The position numbers were made by a program, and so were the translations under genes. The notes under the pieces were generated by a model that ran no database searches, was not told the origin of the DNA, and saw nothing but the letters and a program-made list of their open reading frames with translations. From Lutibacter citreus (GTDB lineage: Bacteria > Bacteroidota > Bacteroidia > Flavobacteriales > Flavobacteriaceae), in the NCBI RefSeq assembly GCF_003260195.1, contig NZ_QEIH01000001.1, positions 1 through 64,000 of the forward strand: a stretch of 64,000 nucleotides of DNA, given 5' to 3'. How positions within the stretch are numbered: the stretch's first letter is position 1; the number at the start of each line of letters is the position of its first letter. Shown piece after piece: positions 36,530-45,392 of this stretch.

Positions 36530-38536
36530 TTAGAATGTTATTTTTAGGGTGTGGGCGTAATGTCCTATTTTGTTTTTTGGAAAAATTATTTGTAATTCTT
36601 CATTGTTTTGTATCCATTTCATTGCTTTTTTGTAACCAATTAATTCAATGTTTTTGATAATTCCATTTTTCACATTTAAACTTTTAATAGTAACAGTTTT
36701 ATCATTTTTTGGCCAATCCATTACAAAAGCATAAACAGTAGATCCTTTTTTTACAAATCTAATATCTTGACTTGTATAGGGAGATTTTTTGTCATGTCTT
36801 CCAATTACACTTGAACCTTCACCAGCAACAATCCAAGGGCGTGTAGCATAAATGGCCTCTCTATTTATTTTAAACCATTTTCCAACGTTTTTTAAGATAG
36901 AAATTGTTTCGTCATCCAAAGTTCCATCAGCTCTAATAGGTACATTAAGTAACATGTTTCCATTTTTACTCACAATGTCAATTATTTTATCAACTACCAT
37001 TCCAGGTGTCATATATGTTGCTCCTTTTTTGTATCCCCAAGGTCCAATAGAATCGTCAGTCTGCCAAGGTTTTTCTTCAATTGTATTTGATTTAGAACGT
37101 TCTCTATCTTCAGATGCAATTTCAAGATTAAATAATCCGGACGGTCTGTTCTTATGAAACAATACACCTTCGGGCCTTGTATTATAATAATGTGCTAATA
37201 AATTTAAACCGGTTTGGTAGCTGTCATCTCCATTAAAAGGAATCGCACCATCAAAATACAAATGATCGGGTTCATAATCATCAATTAATTGTTTCAGGCG
37301 TTTAAACCAGGAAGTTCGCCATTCTCTTGAAGCTGTTTCTGGAGGATTTAACATTGTTGTTTGTCCGTCATTAGTTGGGTAAAGTCCCATTCCTTCTCCT
37401 TTTAAAGCGTCATAAGGAACACCCTTCATTGGTCCTTGTGTATCCGATCCGTTTGATGAATTCATCCAAAAATAACTTCGTGCCAGATGTGTGGTTACAC
37501 CAAAACGCAAACCTACTTTTGTTATGGCTTCTTTCCAAAGTCCAATTATGTCTTTTTCAGGCCCCATATTTACTGAATTCCATTTGTGGTATTTTGAATT
37601 CCATAAATCAAAATTATCATGATGAACTGCGCAAGGAGTAACATATTTAGCTCCTGATTCTTTAAAAAGAGCAACTAATTCATCTGGATTGAAGTTTTCA
37701 CCTTTCCACATTGGAATGAAATCTTTATATCCAAATTCTGAAGGGTGACCATAATTTTTAAGATGATATTTATAATCATCAGTTCCTTCCCAATACATAT
37801 ACCTTGCATACCAGGCATCTCTTTCCATAACTGAATAAACACCCCAATGCACATAAATTCCAAATTTCGCATCCTGAAACCATTTTGGACATTCATATTG
37901 TTTTAAAGACTCTAAAGTTCCAATAAATTTTGGTTTATCTGTAAAATAGTTTTTTACATAACGTGCACTTCTTTTATACCCTAATCCACGTTCGTGATTA
38001 TAAATATAATCGTTTTCAAAATCCATTAATCGTCTGTTTGCAATAGGTTTTACACCATTTCCAACAGACCACCAACTACCTTGTTCTTCAATATGTCTAT
38101 AAGTATTATCAATAAAACGATCACCTCCAGGTAAGGCTCCAAAGCCAATTTTATCAATGCCGTTTCCATTGTTTTTCCAACCGGTTTTACTTTTAAGAAA
38201 TTTACCTGCAGTTTCACTTCCTCCAACAGATTTTAATAAGGTATTCCATTCAGCATCTGTAGCCAAATGCCAACCTTTTGGAGCAGCTTTTAAAGCTGTA
38301 TTAAAGGAATATAAACGGCCATATTTTTCGCCATTTTCAAATTCCCCTTTATATGTTGAACTTCCTTTTATTTCATAATTAAAATTTTCTGCTAGCCAAG
38401 TATGTTCACCTACTTTAATGGTTTTATATATTTGCCCATCTCTGGTATCGGTGAAAGTGTTTTCTTGAGCAACTATATTGTTTTGAAAAATAGAAGTGAT
38501 ACAGATGATTAATAAAGCGTAACATATTTTCTTCAT
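36530..38536 (-). CDS. FISUMP-GH29 fusion (alpha-L-fucosidase-like)
   Basis: 668 residues with a signal peptide ending IVAQ (about 23). Residues 25-185 are a Fibrobacter-succinogenes major paralogous (FISUMP) domain: FTDTRDGQIYKTIKVGEHTW, LYSFNTALKAAPKGWHLATD and EQGSWWSV. Residues about 200-665 are a GH29 domain beginning YECPKWFQDAKFGIYVHWGVYSV, with nucleophile candidate Asp429 in DHLYFDGAIP. GH29 enzymes are retaining alpha-fucosidases, some with alpha-galactosidase-type side activity. Fucose is not a standard carrageenan component, so the enzyme may remove a branch or act on a different alpha-linked sugar. The FISUMP module's role is unknown; binding or anchoring is likely. Confidence 0.9.
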   Translation of the reverse strand: MKKICYALLIICITSIFQNNIVAQENTFTDTRDGQIYKTIKVGEHTWLAENFNYEIKGSSTYKGEFENGEKYGRLYSFNTALKAAPKGWHLATDAEWNTLLKSVGGSETAGKFLKSKTGWKNNGNGIDKIGFGALPGGDRFIDNTYRHIEEQGSWWSVGNGVKPIANRRLMDFENDYIYNHERGLGYKRSARYVKNYFTDKPKFIGTLESLKQYECPKWFQDAKFGIYVHWGVYSVMERDAWYARYMYWEGTDDYKYHLKNYGHPSEFGYKDFIPMWKGENFNPDELVALFKESGAKYVTPCAVHHDNFDLWNSKYHKWNSVNMGPEKDIIGLWKEAITKVGLRFGVTTHLARSYFWMNSSNGSDTQGPMKGVPYDALKGEGMGLYPTNDGQTTMLNPPETASREWRTSWFKRLKQLIDDYEPDHLYFDGAIPFNGDDSYQTGLNLLAHYYNTRPEGVLFHKNRPSGLFNLEIASEDRERSKSNTIEEKPWQTDDSIGPWGYKKGATYMTPGMVVDKIIDIVSKNGNMLLNVPIRADGTLDDETISILKNVGKWFKINREAIYATRPWIVAGEGSSVIGRHDKKSPYTSQDIRFVKKGSTVYAFVMDWPKNDKTVTIKSLNVKNGIIKNIELIGYKKAMKWIQNNEELQIIFPKNKIGHYAHTLKITF

Positions 38537-38713
38537 AATTAACGAATGAAATTCTTATTATTGGGCTGATCTAAAATATTTTTATAAACATTTAATCATG
38601 TCCATTTAAAATAGCGGTACCATTTAATTAAAGCCTTTTGGCATATGAAAGAACAGCAACTAAGGATATGAAAGATTTTATTTATTGGTATTAATATTAA
38701 GAATTAGTCGATT

Positions 38714-40192
38714 TTAATTTTTGGTAGGCTTCGAAATTAATTTTGAAACTTCAAAAGTTTCATTAAATTGAGGCATTCTACCATCGTTCCATAATTCCTC
38801 ATCTTTAGCTGAATAATACCATAAAGGTTCAATAAAATTTTCAGTCTTTTTTTTCATTTCCGAAACCATCTTATTTAACTTTTCAGGGTATTTTCCACTT
38901 AAGTTCTTCTTTTCTCCAATATCGTTAGTAATATTAACAAGCCTCCAAGGTTCATTACCCATTCGTGTAATTTTCCAATCGCCTTGTCTTGCTCCTACAT
39001 CTGCATATCCATGACGATATCGCATACAAAAAATCAGATCATCTTTATGAGGAGGATTATCTTTATCTAAATATGGAATAATATTTTTACCTGACAGTTT
39101 TTTGCCTTCAGGTATTTTCGCTTTTGCTATGTTCGCAAAGGTAGGGTATAGGTCCAGTGTAGAAACAGGGTGATCAAATTGTTGTCCTGATTTTATTTTG
39201 TTTGGCCAATGAAAAAACATTGGTGTTCTATAGCCACCTTCCCAGGCATCCCCTTTAGTTCCTTTTAAAGGATAATTACTTGCGCCGTGGTCAAAATTAC
39301 CTCCATTGTCACTAAAAAATACAATTAAGGTGTTTTCGAGTTGTTTTGTTTCTTTTAGTGCATTGACAATTTTACCAACACCTCTATCTACCGCATACAC
39401 CATAGCAGCATATGTTTTTCTATCTTTATCCTTTATACTACTGAATATTTTTTTATCTTCTTCCTTAGCTTCCAAAGGAACATGCGGAGCATTGTATGCT
39501 AAATACATAAAGAAAGGTTGCTTTTTTGCAGCTGCAATTTTAATATCATTTACAGCCTCTCTTGATAACGCATCTGTAATATATTCAGTTTCTTTAACTT
39601 CCTTATTATTATGTTCTAGAGGAAGAATATAGTCTCTAATCTCTTTTTTACCAGCCTGTAATTGTTGAAGGTAGGTTTTTCTGTATTGGTTAGGGAAATA
39701 GTTATGCCCACCGCCAAGAAATCCATAAAAATTGTCAAATCCTCTTTGATTAGGATGAAATTTAGGTGCTGCTCCTAGGTGCCATTTTCCAAGGGCGCTA
39801 GTATAATACCCTGCGTTTTGTAATACATTAGATATATAAGTTTCCTTTAATGGAACGCCCATATTATCTTCATTTTTTTCACTAGAATTACTGTGTAAAT
39901 TAAAAGGAGTTCCAAATTCATGAGGATAGCGACCAGTTATTAAACCTGCTCTACTAGGACCACAAAAAGAATGCGCGTTATAGGCCGAAGTAAAAATGAT
40001 CCCATTTTTAGCCAATTTGTCCATGTTTGGTGTAATGATATCTTTTGATCCATTAAAACCAACATCTGCATAACCAAGGTCATCACATAAAATAAGTAAA
40101 ATGTTTGGTTGCTCAGTTTGTGCCGTACAAGAAAGGGTTAAAAAAAGAATTGTTATGTAAAATATTGATTTGATTTTGTGTAATGTATACAT
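38714..40192 (-). CDS. S1 family sulfatase, lipoprotein (paralogue of 9249)
   Basis: 492 residues with lipobox TLSC at Cys22. ILLILCDDLGYADVGFNGSK has the Asp pair, Cys77 in [14 protein letters not shown] is the formylglycine site, and GKWHLGAAPKFHPNQRGFDNFYGF and FFSDNGGNFDHGASN are conserved. Length and motif order match the sulfatase at 9249-10724, so the two are duplicates that may differ in fine specificity. About 175 bases of AT-rich DNA separate it from the GH29 gene downstream with no clear terminator. Confidence 0.93.
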   Translation of the reverse strand: MYTLHKIKSIFYITILFLTLSCTAQTEQPNILLILCDDLGYADVGFNGSKDIITPNMDKLAKNGIIFTSAYNAHSFCGPSRAGLITGRYPHEFGTPFNLHSNSSEKNEDNMGVPLKETYISNVLQNAGYYTSALGKWHLGAAPKFHPNQRGFDNFYGFLGGGHNYFPNQYRKTYLQQLQAGKKEIRDYILPLEHNNKEVKETEYITDALSREAVNDIKIAAAKKQPFFMYLAYNAPHVPLEAKEEDKKIFSSIKDKDRKTYAAMVYAVDRGVGKIVNALKETKQLENTLIVFFSDNGGNFDHGASNYPLKGTKGDAWEGGYRTPMFFHWPNKIKSGQQFDHPVSTLDLYPTFANIAKAKIPEGKKLSGKNIIPYLDKDNPPHKDDLIFCMRYRHGYADVGARQGDWKITRMGNEPWRLVNITNDIGEKKNLSGKYPEKLNKMVSEMKKKTENFIEPLWYYSAKDEELWNDGRMPQFNETFEVSKLISKPTKN

Positions 40193-40370
40193 GTTTTTAA
40201 TCTTTAGTGATGTTTTCTAATTCTTATCTAAATGAAGAAAAGCTATTTGTATTAACATTTATAAAAGTACTAGAAGCAACGAGTTTTAACTAGCTTAATT
40301 TTATCTTTAATTATTACAAGGTTATCTATTTTATAAAAATTTAAACATATAATGGATTACTAAAAAGTAC

Positions 40371-40403
40371 AACACCCTTAACAGAATATTTGTTAAGGGC
40401 GTT
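40371..40403 (-). terminator. Terminator of the GH2 gene at 40434
   Basis: AACACCCTTAAC (40371-40382) pairs with GTTAAGGGCGTT (40392-40403), with one mismatch. On the - strand it lies 30 bases after the GH2 stop codon and is followed by a T-rich stretch. Confidence 0.7.
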
Positions 40404-40433
40404 GAAAATCAAATGATTATCTTGGTTTTAGTA

Positions 40434-42968
40434 TTATTCTATATTAATAGTAATTTCTTGTTCTTTAAAACCTTCAGCTTTTGCAATAACAGTAACTTTT
40501 CCTGCTTTTTTAGTAGATTGCAAAATCATTAAACACCTTCCTTGATCTGTAGGAACACTATTAGATTGAAAGTCGTTTAAATTCTCTGGAGCACCATTAT
40601 CTACTCCTAAAATTTTAGCATCACCATCTATTTCAAATTCAATTTTAGCGTTTTCCGTTTTTGTTGGTATACCATTTTCATCAACTAATTGAACTAAAAT
40701 ATGTGCTACATCATAGCCATCTGCTTTTAATGAGGTTTTATCACTTTTTACAATTAAGTTAACAGGTTTTGAAGCTGTTTTAAGTTCAGTAGATATTTCT
40801 TTACCTTCATATACTGCTTTAGCAGTTATAGTTCCTGCTTCATAAGGAATTGTCCAACGGAATAATCTATCTGGACTTTCAGTCATTTTACGTTTACCTA
40901 AAGGACGTTTATTTAAAAATAATTCAACTTCTGGGGCATTTGAACAAACTTCAACAACAACTTTTTCTCCAGTTTTATAATTCCAATGCATATTAGAATC
41001 TCTCCATTTATAGGCATTGCTATTTTCTGGTAATTGTTGTCCAGAAATTCCTTTAGCTTTAAAACCAGATTCGGCAATTGGTAAAGTTCCTATTGAAATA
41101 TGAGGTTCATCAACCCAAACACTTTTAAAATAGTTCCAACCTTGTAGCTTAAATCCAGCAAGATTTAAAAGATCTCCCCAACCACTTTTAGCTGGCCAAT
41201 CTCCATCGCGTTCACCCATATATGCAATACCTGTCCACATAAATTGGCTAAAAACACCTGGGTTTTCTTTTACTTGTTTTAAATCGTCCCAAGTACCAGG
41301 GTTTTCATTAATTGTAATGTGTTTGTCTGGAAAGTGCTTGTTTGCCCAAGCAATGTCTTTATTTCTATAACTAAACCCAGAAATGTCAACTGCATCTGCA
41401 TATCCACTAACCATACTAGTTTGAGGAACAACCATATTAGTAGTTACAACTCTTGATGGATCTAATTCTCTGGTCCATTTAGCTAATTTATGTGCCGTTT
41501 CTGTTAAAATATGTTCTCCTTTTTCGGCAGCGTCATAATTTGCTTTAATTTGTTCTGGAGTTAAAATTGGACCACTTCCCCAATATTTTCCTGATGCTTG
41601 TGGTTTATTTGGATCTTTCCAAAAACCAGTGTCATATCTGTAATGTAAATACGTCCATTCAATTTCGTTTCCAATACTCCATTGAAAAACACTTGGGTGA
41701 TTTCTATCACGTAACATTGTACGAGTTAAATCGCTTTTTGCCCACTTTTGAAAATGTTCTACATAGCCACGTGTAATATAATCGTCGTGTCTGTCGTGGT
41801 AATTTTGTCTTTTATCTTTTGCGTAATCCCATTCGTCAAAAAATTCATTTTGTACTAGGATTCCCATTTCATCACATAGATCTAAAAATTCTTTTGAGTA
41901 TGGGTTGTGAGCAGTTCTAATTGCATTTACACCAGCCTCTTTTAGTAATTTAAATCTTCTTTCCCAAACACCTTTTGGTACAGCAGCACCAACTAATCCA
42001 CCATCATGATGAATGCAAATTCCTTTTACTATTGTATTCTTTCCATTTAAAAAGAAACCTTTTTTTGCATCAAAGCGTAAACTTCTAATTCCAAACGGAG
42101 TAGTGTATTCATCAATAATTTTTCCATTTTGCATTATTGAAGTAACAGCTTTGTACATATTTGGATTTTCGGTATCCCAAAGTTTAGGGTTAGTAACTTT
42201 AAAAGTTTGTGTAAATTCATTAGTATCTTCTCCTGCTAAATTTAAATCATCACTTTTTTGAGCAACCTCATTTCCTTCATTATCTATAATCTTGGTTGAT
42301 AATGAAAAGTTGTTTTCTGATGATAATTCATTTTCAACTTTAGTTTGAAGTTTAATTGAAGCTTCGTTTTCAGATATCTTTGGAGTTGTTAAATAAGTTC
42401 CCCAAATAGGAATGTGAAGTTTATTAAGAGTTATAATTTTTACATTTCTATAAATTCCACTTCCAGTATACCATCTGCTATCTGCATAACGAGAATGATC
42501 TACGTGTACAGTTAAAATATTTTCTTTATCAGAATTTAAAATATCTGTTATATTGAATTGAACAGGAGAGTAACCATATGGATTTTCGCCTAATAATTGC
42601 CCGTTTAACCAAAAAGTAGCATTATTGTAAACTCCATCAAATAGAATAAAAGTGCTTTTTTCTGAACTTTTTGAAGGCGATTTAAAATGTTTTTGATACA
42701 CTCCAACTCCTCCTGGTAGATATCCAGTACATCCTTCTAAGTTTTCATCAAAAGAAGCTTCAACACTCCAATCATGCGGTAATCTTATATCTCTCCAATT
42801 ATTGTCTGCTAATGGCAATGTTGTTGGTAAAATTGTATCTTTTTGAAGTTGAAATTTCCAATTAAAGTTAAAATCAGATTCCCTTTGGAATGCAACTTGT
42901 TTTTCTGCTTCTTGTTGACAAGAAATTAAACTAATTGTGATTAAAAAAAAGGACAATAGTTTTTTCAT
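40434..42968 (-). CDS. GH2 beta-galactosidase-like lipoprotein
   Basis: 844 residues with lipobox LISC (about 17). Order: sugar-binding domain, Ig-like domain, GH2 TIM barrel (about 300-600), and C-terminal Ig-like/DUF4982-type domains (about 650-840). Acid/base Glu435 lies in WSIGNEIEWTY and nucleophile Glu555 in ITINENPGTWDD. GH2 enzymes remove terminal beta-linked galactose. In a galactan PUL this would act on desulfated ends after anhydrogalactose removal. A beta-glucuronidase or mannosidase role is less likely from context. It appears to be its own transcription unit. Confidence 0.92.
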   Translation of the reverse strand: MKKLLSFFLITISLISCQQEAEKQVAFQRESDFNFNWKFQLQKDTILPTTLPLADNNWRDIRLPHDWSVEASFDENLEGCTGYLPGGVGVYQKHFKSPSKSSEKSTFILFDGVYNNATFWLNGQLLGENPYGYSPVQFNITDILNSDKENILTVHVDHSRYADSRWYTGSGIYRNVKIITLNKLHIPIWGTYLTTPKISENEASIKLQTKVENELSSENNFSLSTKIIDNEGNEVAQKSDDLNLAGEDTNEFTQTFKVTNPKLWDTENPNMYKAVTSIMQNGKIIDEYTTPFGIRSLRFDAKKGFFLNGKNTIVKGICIHHDGGLVGAAVPKGVWERRFKLLKEAGVNAIRTAHNPYSKEFLDLCDEMGILVQNEFFDEWDYAKDKRQNYHDRHDDYITRGYVEHFQKWAKSDLTRTMLRDRNHPSVFQWSIGNEIEWTYLHYRYDTGFWKDPNKPQASGKYWGSGPILTPEQIKANYDAAEKGEHILTETAHKLAKWTRELDPSRVVTTNMVVPQTSMVSGYADAVDISGFSYRNKDIAWANKHFPDKHITINENPGTWDDLKQVKENPGVFSQFMWTGIAYMGERDGDWPAKSGWGDLLNLAGFKLQGWNYFKSVWVDEPHISIGTLPIAESGFKAKGISGQQLPENSNAYKWRDSNMHWNYKTGEKVVVEVCSNAPEVELFLNKRPLGKRKMTESPDRLFRWTIPYEAGTITAKAVYEGKEISTELKTASKPVNLIVKSDKTSLKADGYDVAHILVQLVDENGIPTKTENAKIEFEIDGDAKILGVDNGAPENLNDFQSNSVPTDQGRCLMILQSTKKAGKVTVIAKAEGFKEQEITINIE

Positions 42969-43144
42969 TATGAAATAGTTTTGGTTTAAATTATATCTTG
43001 TTTATCAATTTTAAAAATTCAAATTTAAGAGTTATTTGCTTTCTATAGGTTTTTTTATATCGATTAAAACTAGACAAGCTTAATTTTTGTATAATATATG
43101 TTCAAAAGCTTGCAATATTTGGATGATCCATATATTCTAAACAT

Positions 43145-43172
43145 AAAAAGCACTCCATAAGAAGTGCTTTTT
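43145..43172 (-). terminator. Terminator after first GH127
   Basis: AAAAAGCACT (43145-43154) and AGTGCTTTTT (43163-43172) form a perfect 10-bp stem with an 8-base loop, just after the GH127 stop codon on the - strand. Confidence 0.85.
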
Positions 43173-43192
43173 AATAGGTTGATAATTGTTGA

Positions 43193-45205
43193 TTATTCCA
43201 TTAATATTGGAATCCAAACACTCATTTCAGCTTGGCCTCTATTTGCCCAAGCAAAATAAGGTACAAATTGAGCTTTATAAGTATCCCATTTAAGATCAGA
43301 CATTTCTCTATACATTCCGTTCTTTTTATCTTTACGAATTTTAACATCTCCATTTATTGTTGAAATTCCACCTAAAAATTCAGGTTTGTAAGTAGCTGTT
43401 AATTTAGATTTTAATGGTAAGTAAATATCTAAAATATCAGTTCCTTTTGGTAAATCAGGAGATTCAACACAATAAACTACAGGTCCTCTTTTTATTGCAG
43501 CTTGATTTCTAACTTCTTCAATTAGCGGATGCCCTTCTAATAATTTCACATCCATAGGCATTTCTAAATTCAATACATCACCTTTTCTCCATTTACGGTT
43601 AATTGTAATATATGATCCTGCTTTTACTTCAACTTCGGTTGTTTTACCATTAACCATAATTTTTGAACCAACCGCCCAATCAGGAATTCTTAGTAAAATA
43701 TCAAAAGCATCTTTTTTACATTTTTCTATAGTAATATTTACACTTCCTTCCCAAGGGTATTGAGTTTCTTGTTTCAGTTGAACTTTTGACCCGTCTAAAA
43801 GCTTAGTTGTTAATTTATTTCCTCCATATAAATTTACAGCCACACCATTTTTAGACAAACTATAGGCCCATCCAGATACTTTTGCAATTGTACGGACTAA
43901 GTTAGGAGGACAACAAAAACAAGGGATATAAGGTTGACGAACGTCAAATTCAGTGTCATTTCCTGGGTCGTAACCGTTATGACTTACACGTAATGGATTT
44001 GCATAAAAGTAATCTTTTCCTTCAATGCTAATTCCAGAAAGAGCACTGTTAAATAAAACCAATTCCATAATGTCGGCATATTTTGCTTCCCCATGTAAAC
44101 CTAACATTCTGTAACTAAACATTGAGTTACAAACGTTGGCACAAGTTTCATTATAAGCACTTAAATTTGGCATCATATATTCATTAATAAAACCTTCGTG
44201 AATCATATCAACATGAGAAGATGAACCGTGGTGTGTTTGTCCACAAGCACCAGTTATATACATTTTTTTATCAACTACATTGTTCCAAAGTCTGTCTAAA
44301 GCATCAATTAATTCCTGTTCACCTGTTTCAGCAGCTACATCGGCAGCACCTGCGTAAAAATACAATGCTAATACTGCATGACCTTCAGCTGTTTTTGCTT
44401 TTCTTAGAGGAGTTCGTTCTTGAACCATATCGCCAATAAATTTGAAACTAGCAGTGGCATCAGGTACTACTTTTGATTTACCTCTCATATTGATGAAAAG
44501 TTCAGCTAATTCTAAATATTTTTTATCTTTTGTAGTTCTGTACAATTCAACCAGTCCCATTATTTGAGTTTGATTAAATCCAAATCTTTTTAAATGATCT
44601 GGTTGTGGCATAAACGTATCATATAGATTGTTTGCATGTTTTATAGCAATATCTAAAAAGTTAGTTTTACCTGTTAAACGATTATGAATACACGCACTTG
44701 TGTATAAATGACCGCTATTGTACATTTCGTGGTATTGTCTGTTTCCATAACGCTCTAATTCTGTTGTTTGAACTTGGGTTTGCAGATAACCATCCGGCGC
44801 TTGAGCTTTAGCGATAATTGCAATATACTCATCCATTTCATCTAAGATTTTTTGATCTTTGTTCTGAGCATAAATGTACATTGAAGCTTCCATCCATTTG
44901 TAGAAATCGCCATCATGCCATTTCATTCCATTATGTTCGCCTTCTTTTAAACCAGCAGCTATTTTGAAGTTATTTAGTGCATGTCCAACATCTCCAGTTA
45001 ACAATTCACCCATATATGGAACCATTGTTTTTTCAGCTACTTTAAATTTATCTGCCCAAAAACCATCAGTCCATTGGCAGTCACCCATATTTATACTTTT
45101 GAATTTTACATGAGGACTATCAGCATTGTTAATAATTCCATTTGTTTGAGCAAAAGATGCGCAAACAATGAATATGTTTAAAAATAATAGAGAGAAATTT
45201 TTCAT
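43193..45205 (-). CDS. GH127 family, probable alpha-3,6-anhydro-D-galactosidase (copy 1)
   Basis: 670 residues with a signal peptide ending SFAQ (20), so periplasmic. The alpha/alpha-toroid (about 60-460) is followed by beta-sandwich domains. Glu353 and Cys355 in YNETCAN, and Cys431-Cys432 in CFCCPPN, match the zinc-bound Glu-Cys-Cys-Cys site of GH127, where the first Cys of the CC pair is the nucleophile in bifidobacterial beta-arabinofuranosidase. In carrageenan degraders GH127 enzymes release 3,6-anhydro-D-galactose, which fits here. It is a separate transcription unit with its own operator and terminator. Confidence 0.9.
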   Translation of the reverse strand: MKNFSLLFLNIFIVCASFAQTNGIINNADSPHVKFKSINMGDCQWTDGFWADKFKVAEKTMVPYMGELLTGDVGHALNNFKIAAGLKEGEHNGMKWHDGDFYKWMEASMYIYAQNKDQKILDEMDEYIAIIAKAQAPDGYLQTQVQTTELERYGNRQYHEMYNSGHLYTSACIHNRLTGKTNFLDIAIKHANNLYDTFMPQPDHLKRFGFNQTQIMGLVELYRTTKDKKYLELAELFINMRGKSKVVPDATASFKFIGDMVQERTPLRKAKTAEGHAVLALYFYAGAADVAAETGEQELIDALDRLWNNVVDKKMYITGACGQTHHGSSSHVDMIHEGFINEYMMPNLSAYNETCANVCNSMFSYRMLGLHGEAKYADIMELVLFNSALSGISIEGKDYFYANPLRVSHNGYDPGNDTEFDVRQPYIPCFCCPPNLVRTIAKVSGWAYSLSKNGVAVNLYGGNKLTTKLLDGSKVQLKQETQYPWEGSVNITIEKCKKDAFDILLRIPDWAVGSKIMVNGKTTEVEVKAGSYITINRKWRKGDVLNLEMPMDVKLLEGHPLIEEVRNQAAIKRGPVVYCVESPDLPKGTDILDIYLPLKSKLTATYKPEFLGGISTINGDVKIRKDKKNGMYREMSDLKWDTYKAQFVPYFAWANRGQAEMSVWIPILME

Positions 45206-45254
45206 TAATTATATTTTGAATTGAGTTTAAGTTCTGTTTTATATTGAATTACAC

Positions 45255-45321
45255 CAAAGATAGTATTTATAATAGGGTAATTAATTAGCAAAATTTACCT
45301 TTTAATTACCTTATTTTATCT
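45255..45321 (-). promoter_or_regulatory. GGTAA operator and promoter of first GH127
   Basis: On the - strand AGATAAAATAAGGTAATTAA is followed by AAGGTAAATTTTGC. The two GGTAA units (+ strand TTACC at 45306 and 45295) are 11 bp apart. TATCTTTG (45262-45255) is a perfect TAnnTTTG box about 31 bases further, 49 bases before the ATG. Confidence 0.6.
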
Positions 45322-45342
45322 AAAAGTTGAATAAAAAACAAT

Positions 45343-45370
45343 AAACCGAAGCTTTACCTTCGGTTTTTTT
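45343..45370 (-). terminator. Terminator of the GH127-MFS-GH16-GH127 operon
   Basis: AAACCGAAG (45343-45351) and CTTCGGTTT (45358-45366) pair perfectly, with A/T runs on both sides, 22 bases after the GH127 stop codon on the - strand. Confidence 0.85.
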
Positions 45371-45392
45371 GAAATTGTAAATTTAAGTATGT

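Noticed and set aside
36530-38536. Fucoidan degradation signature from the GH29 gene
   Set aside because: A single GH29 without GH107, GH168 or GH141 and without fucose catabolic genes does not support fucoidan use.
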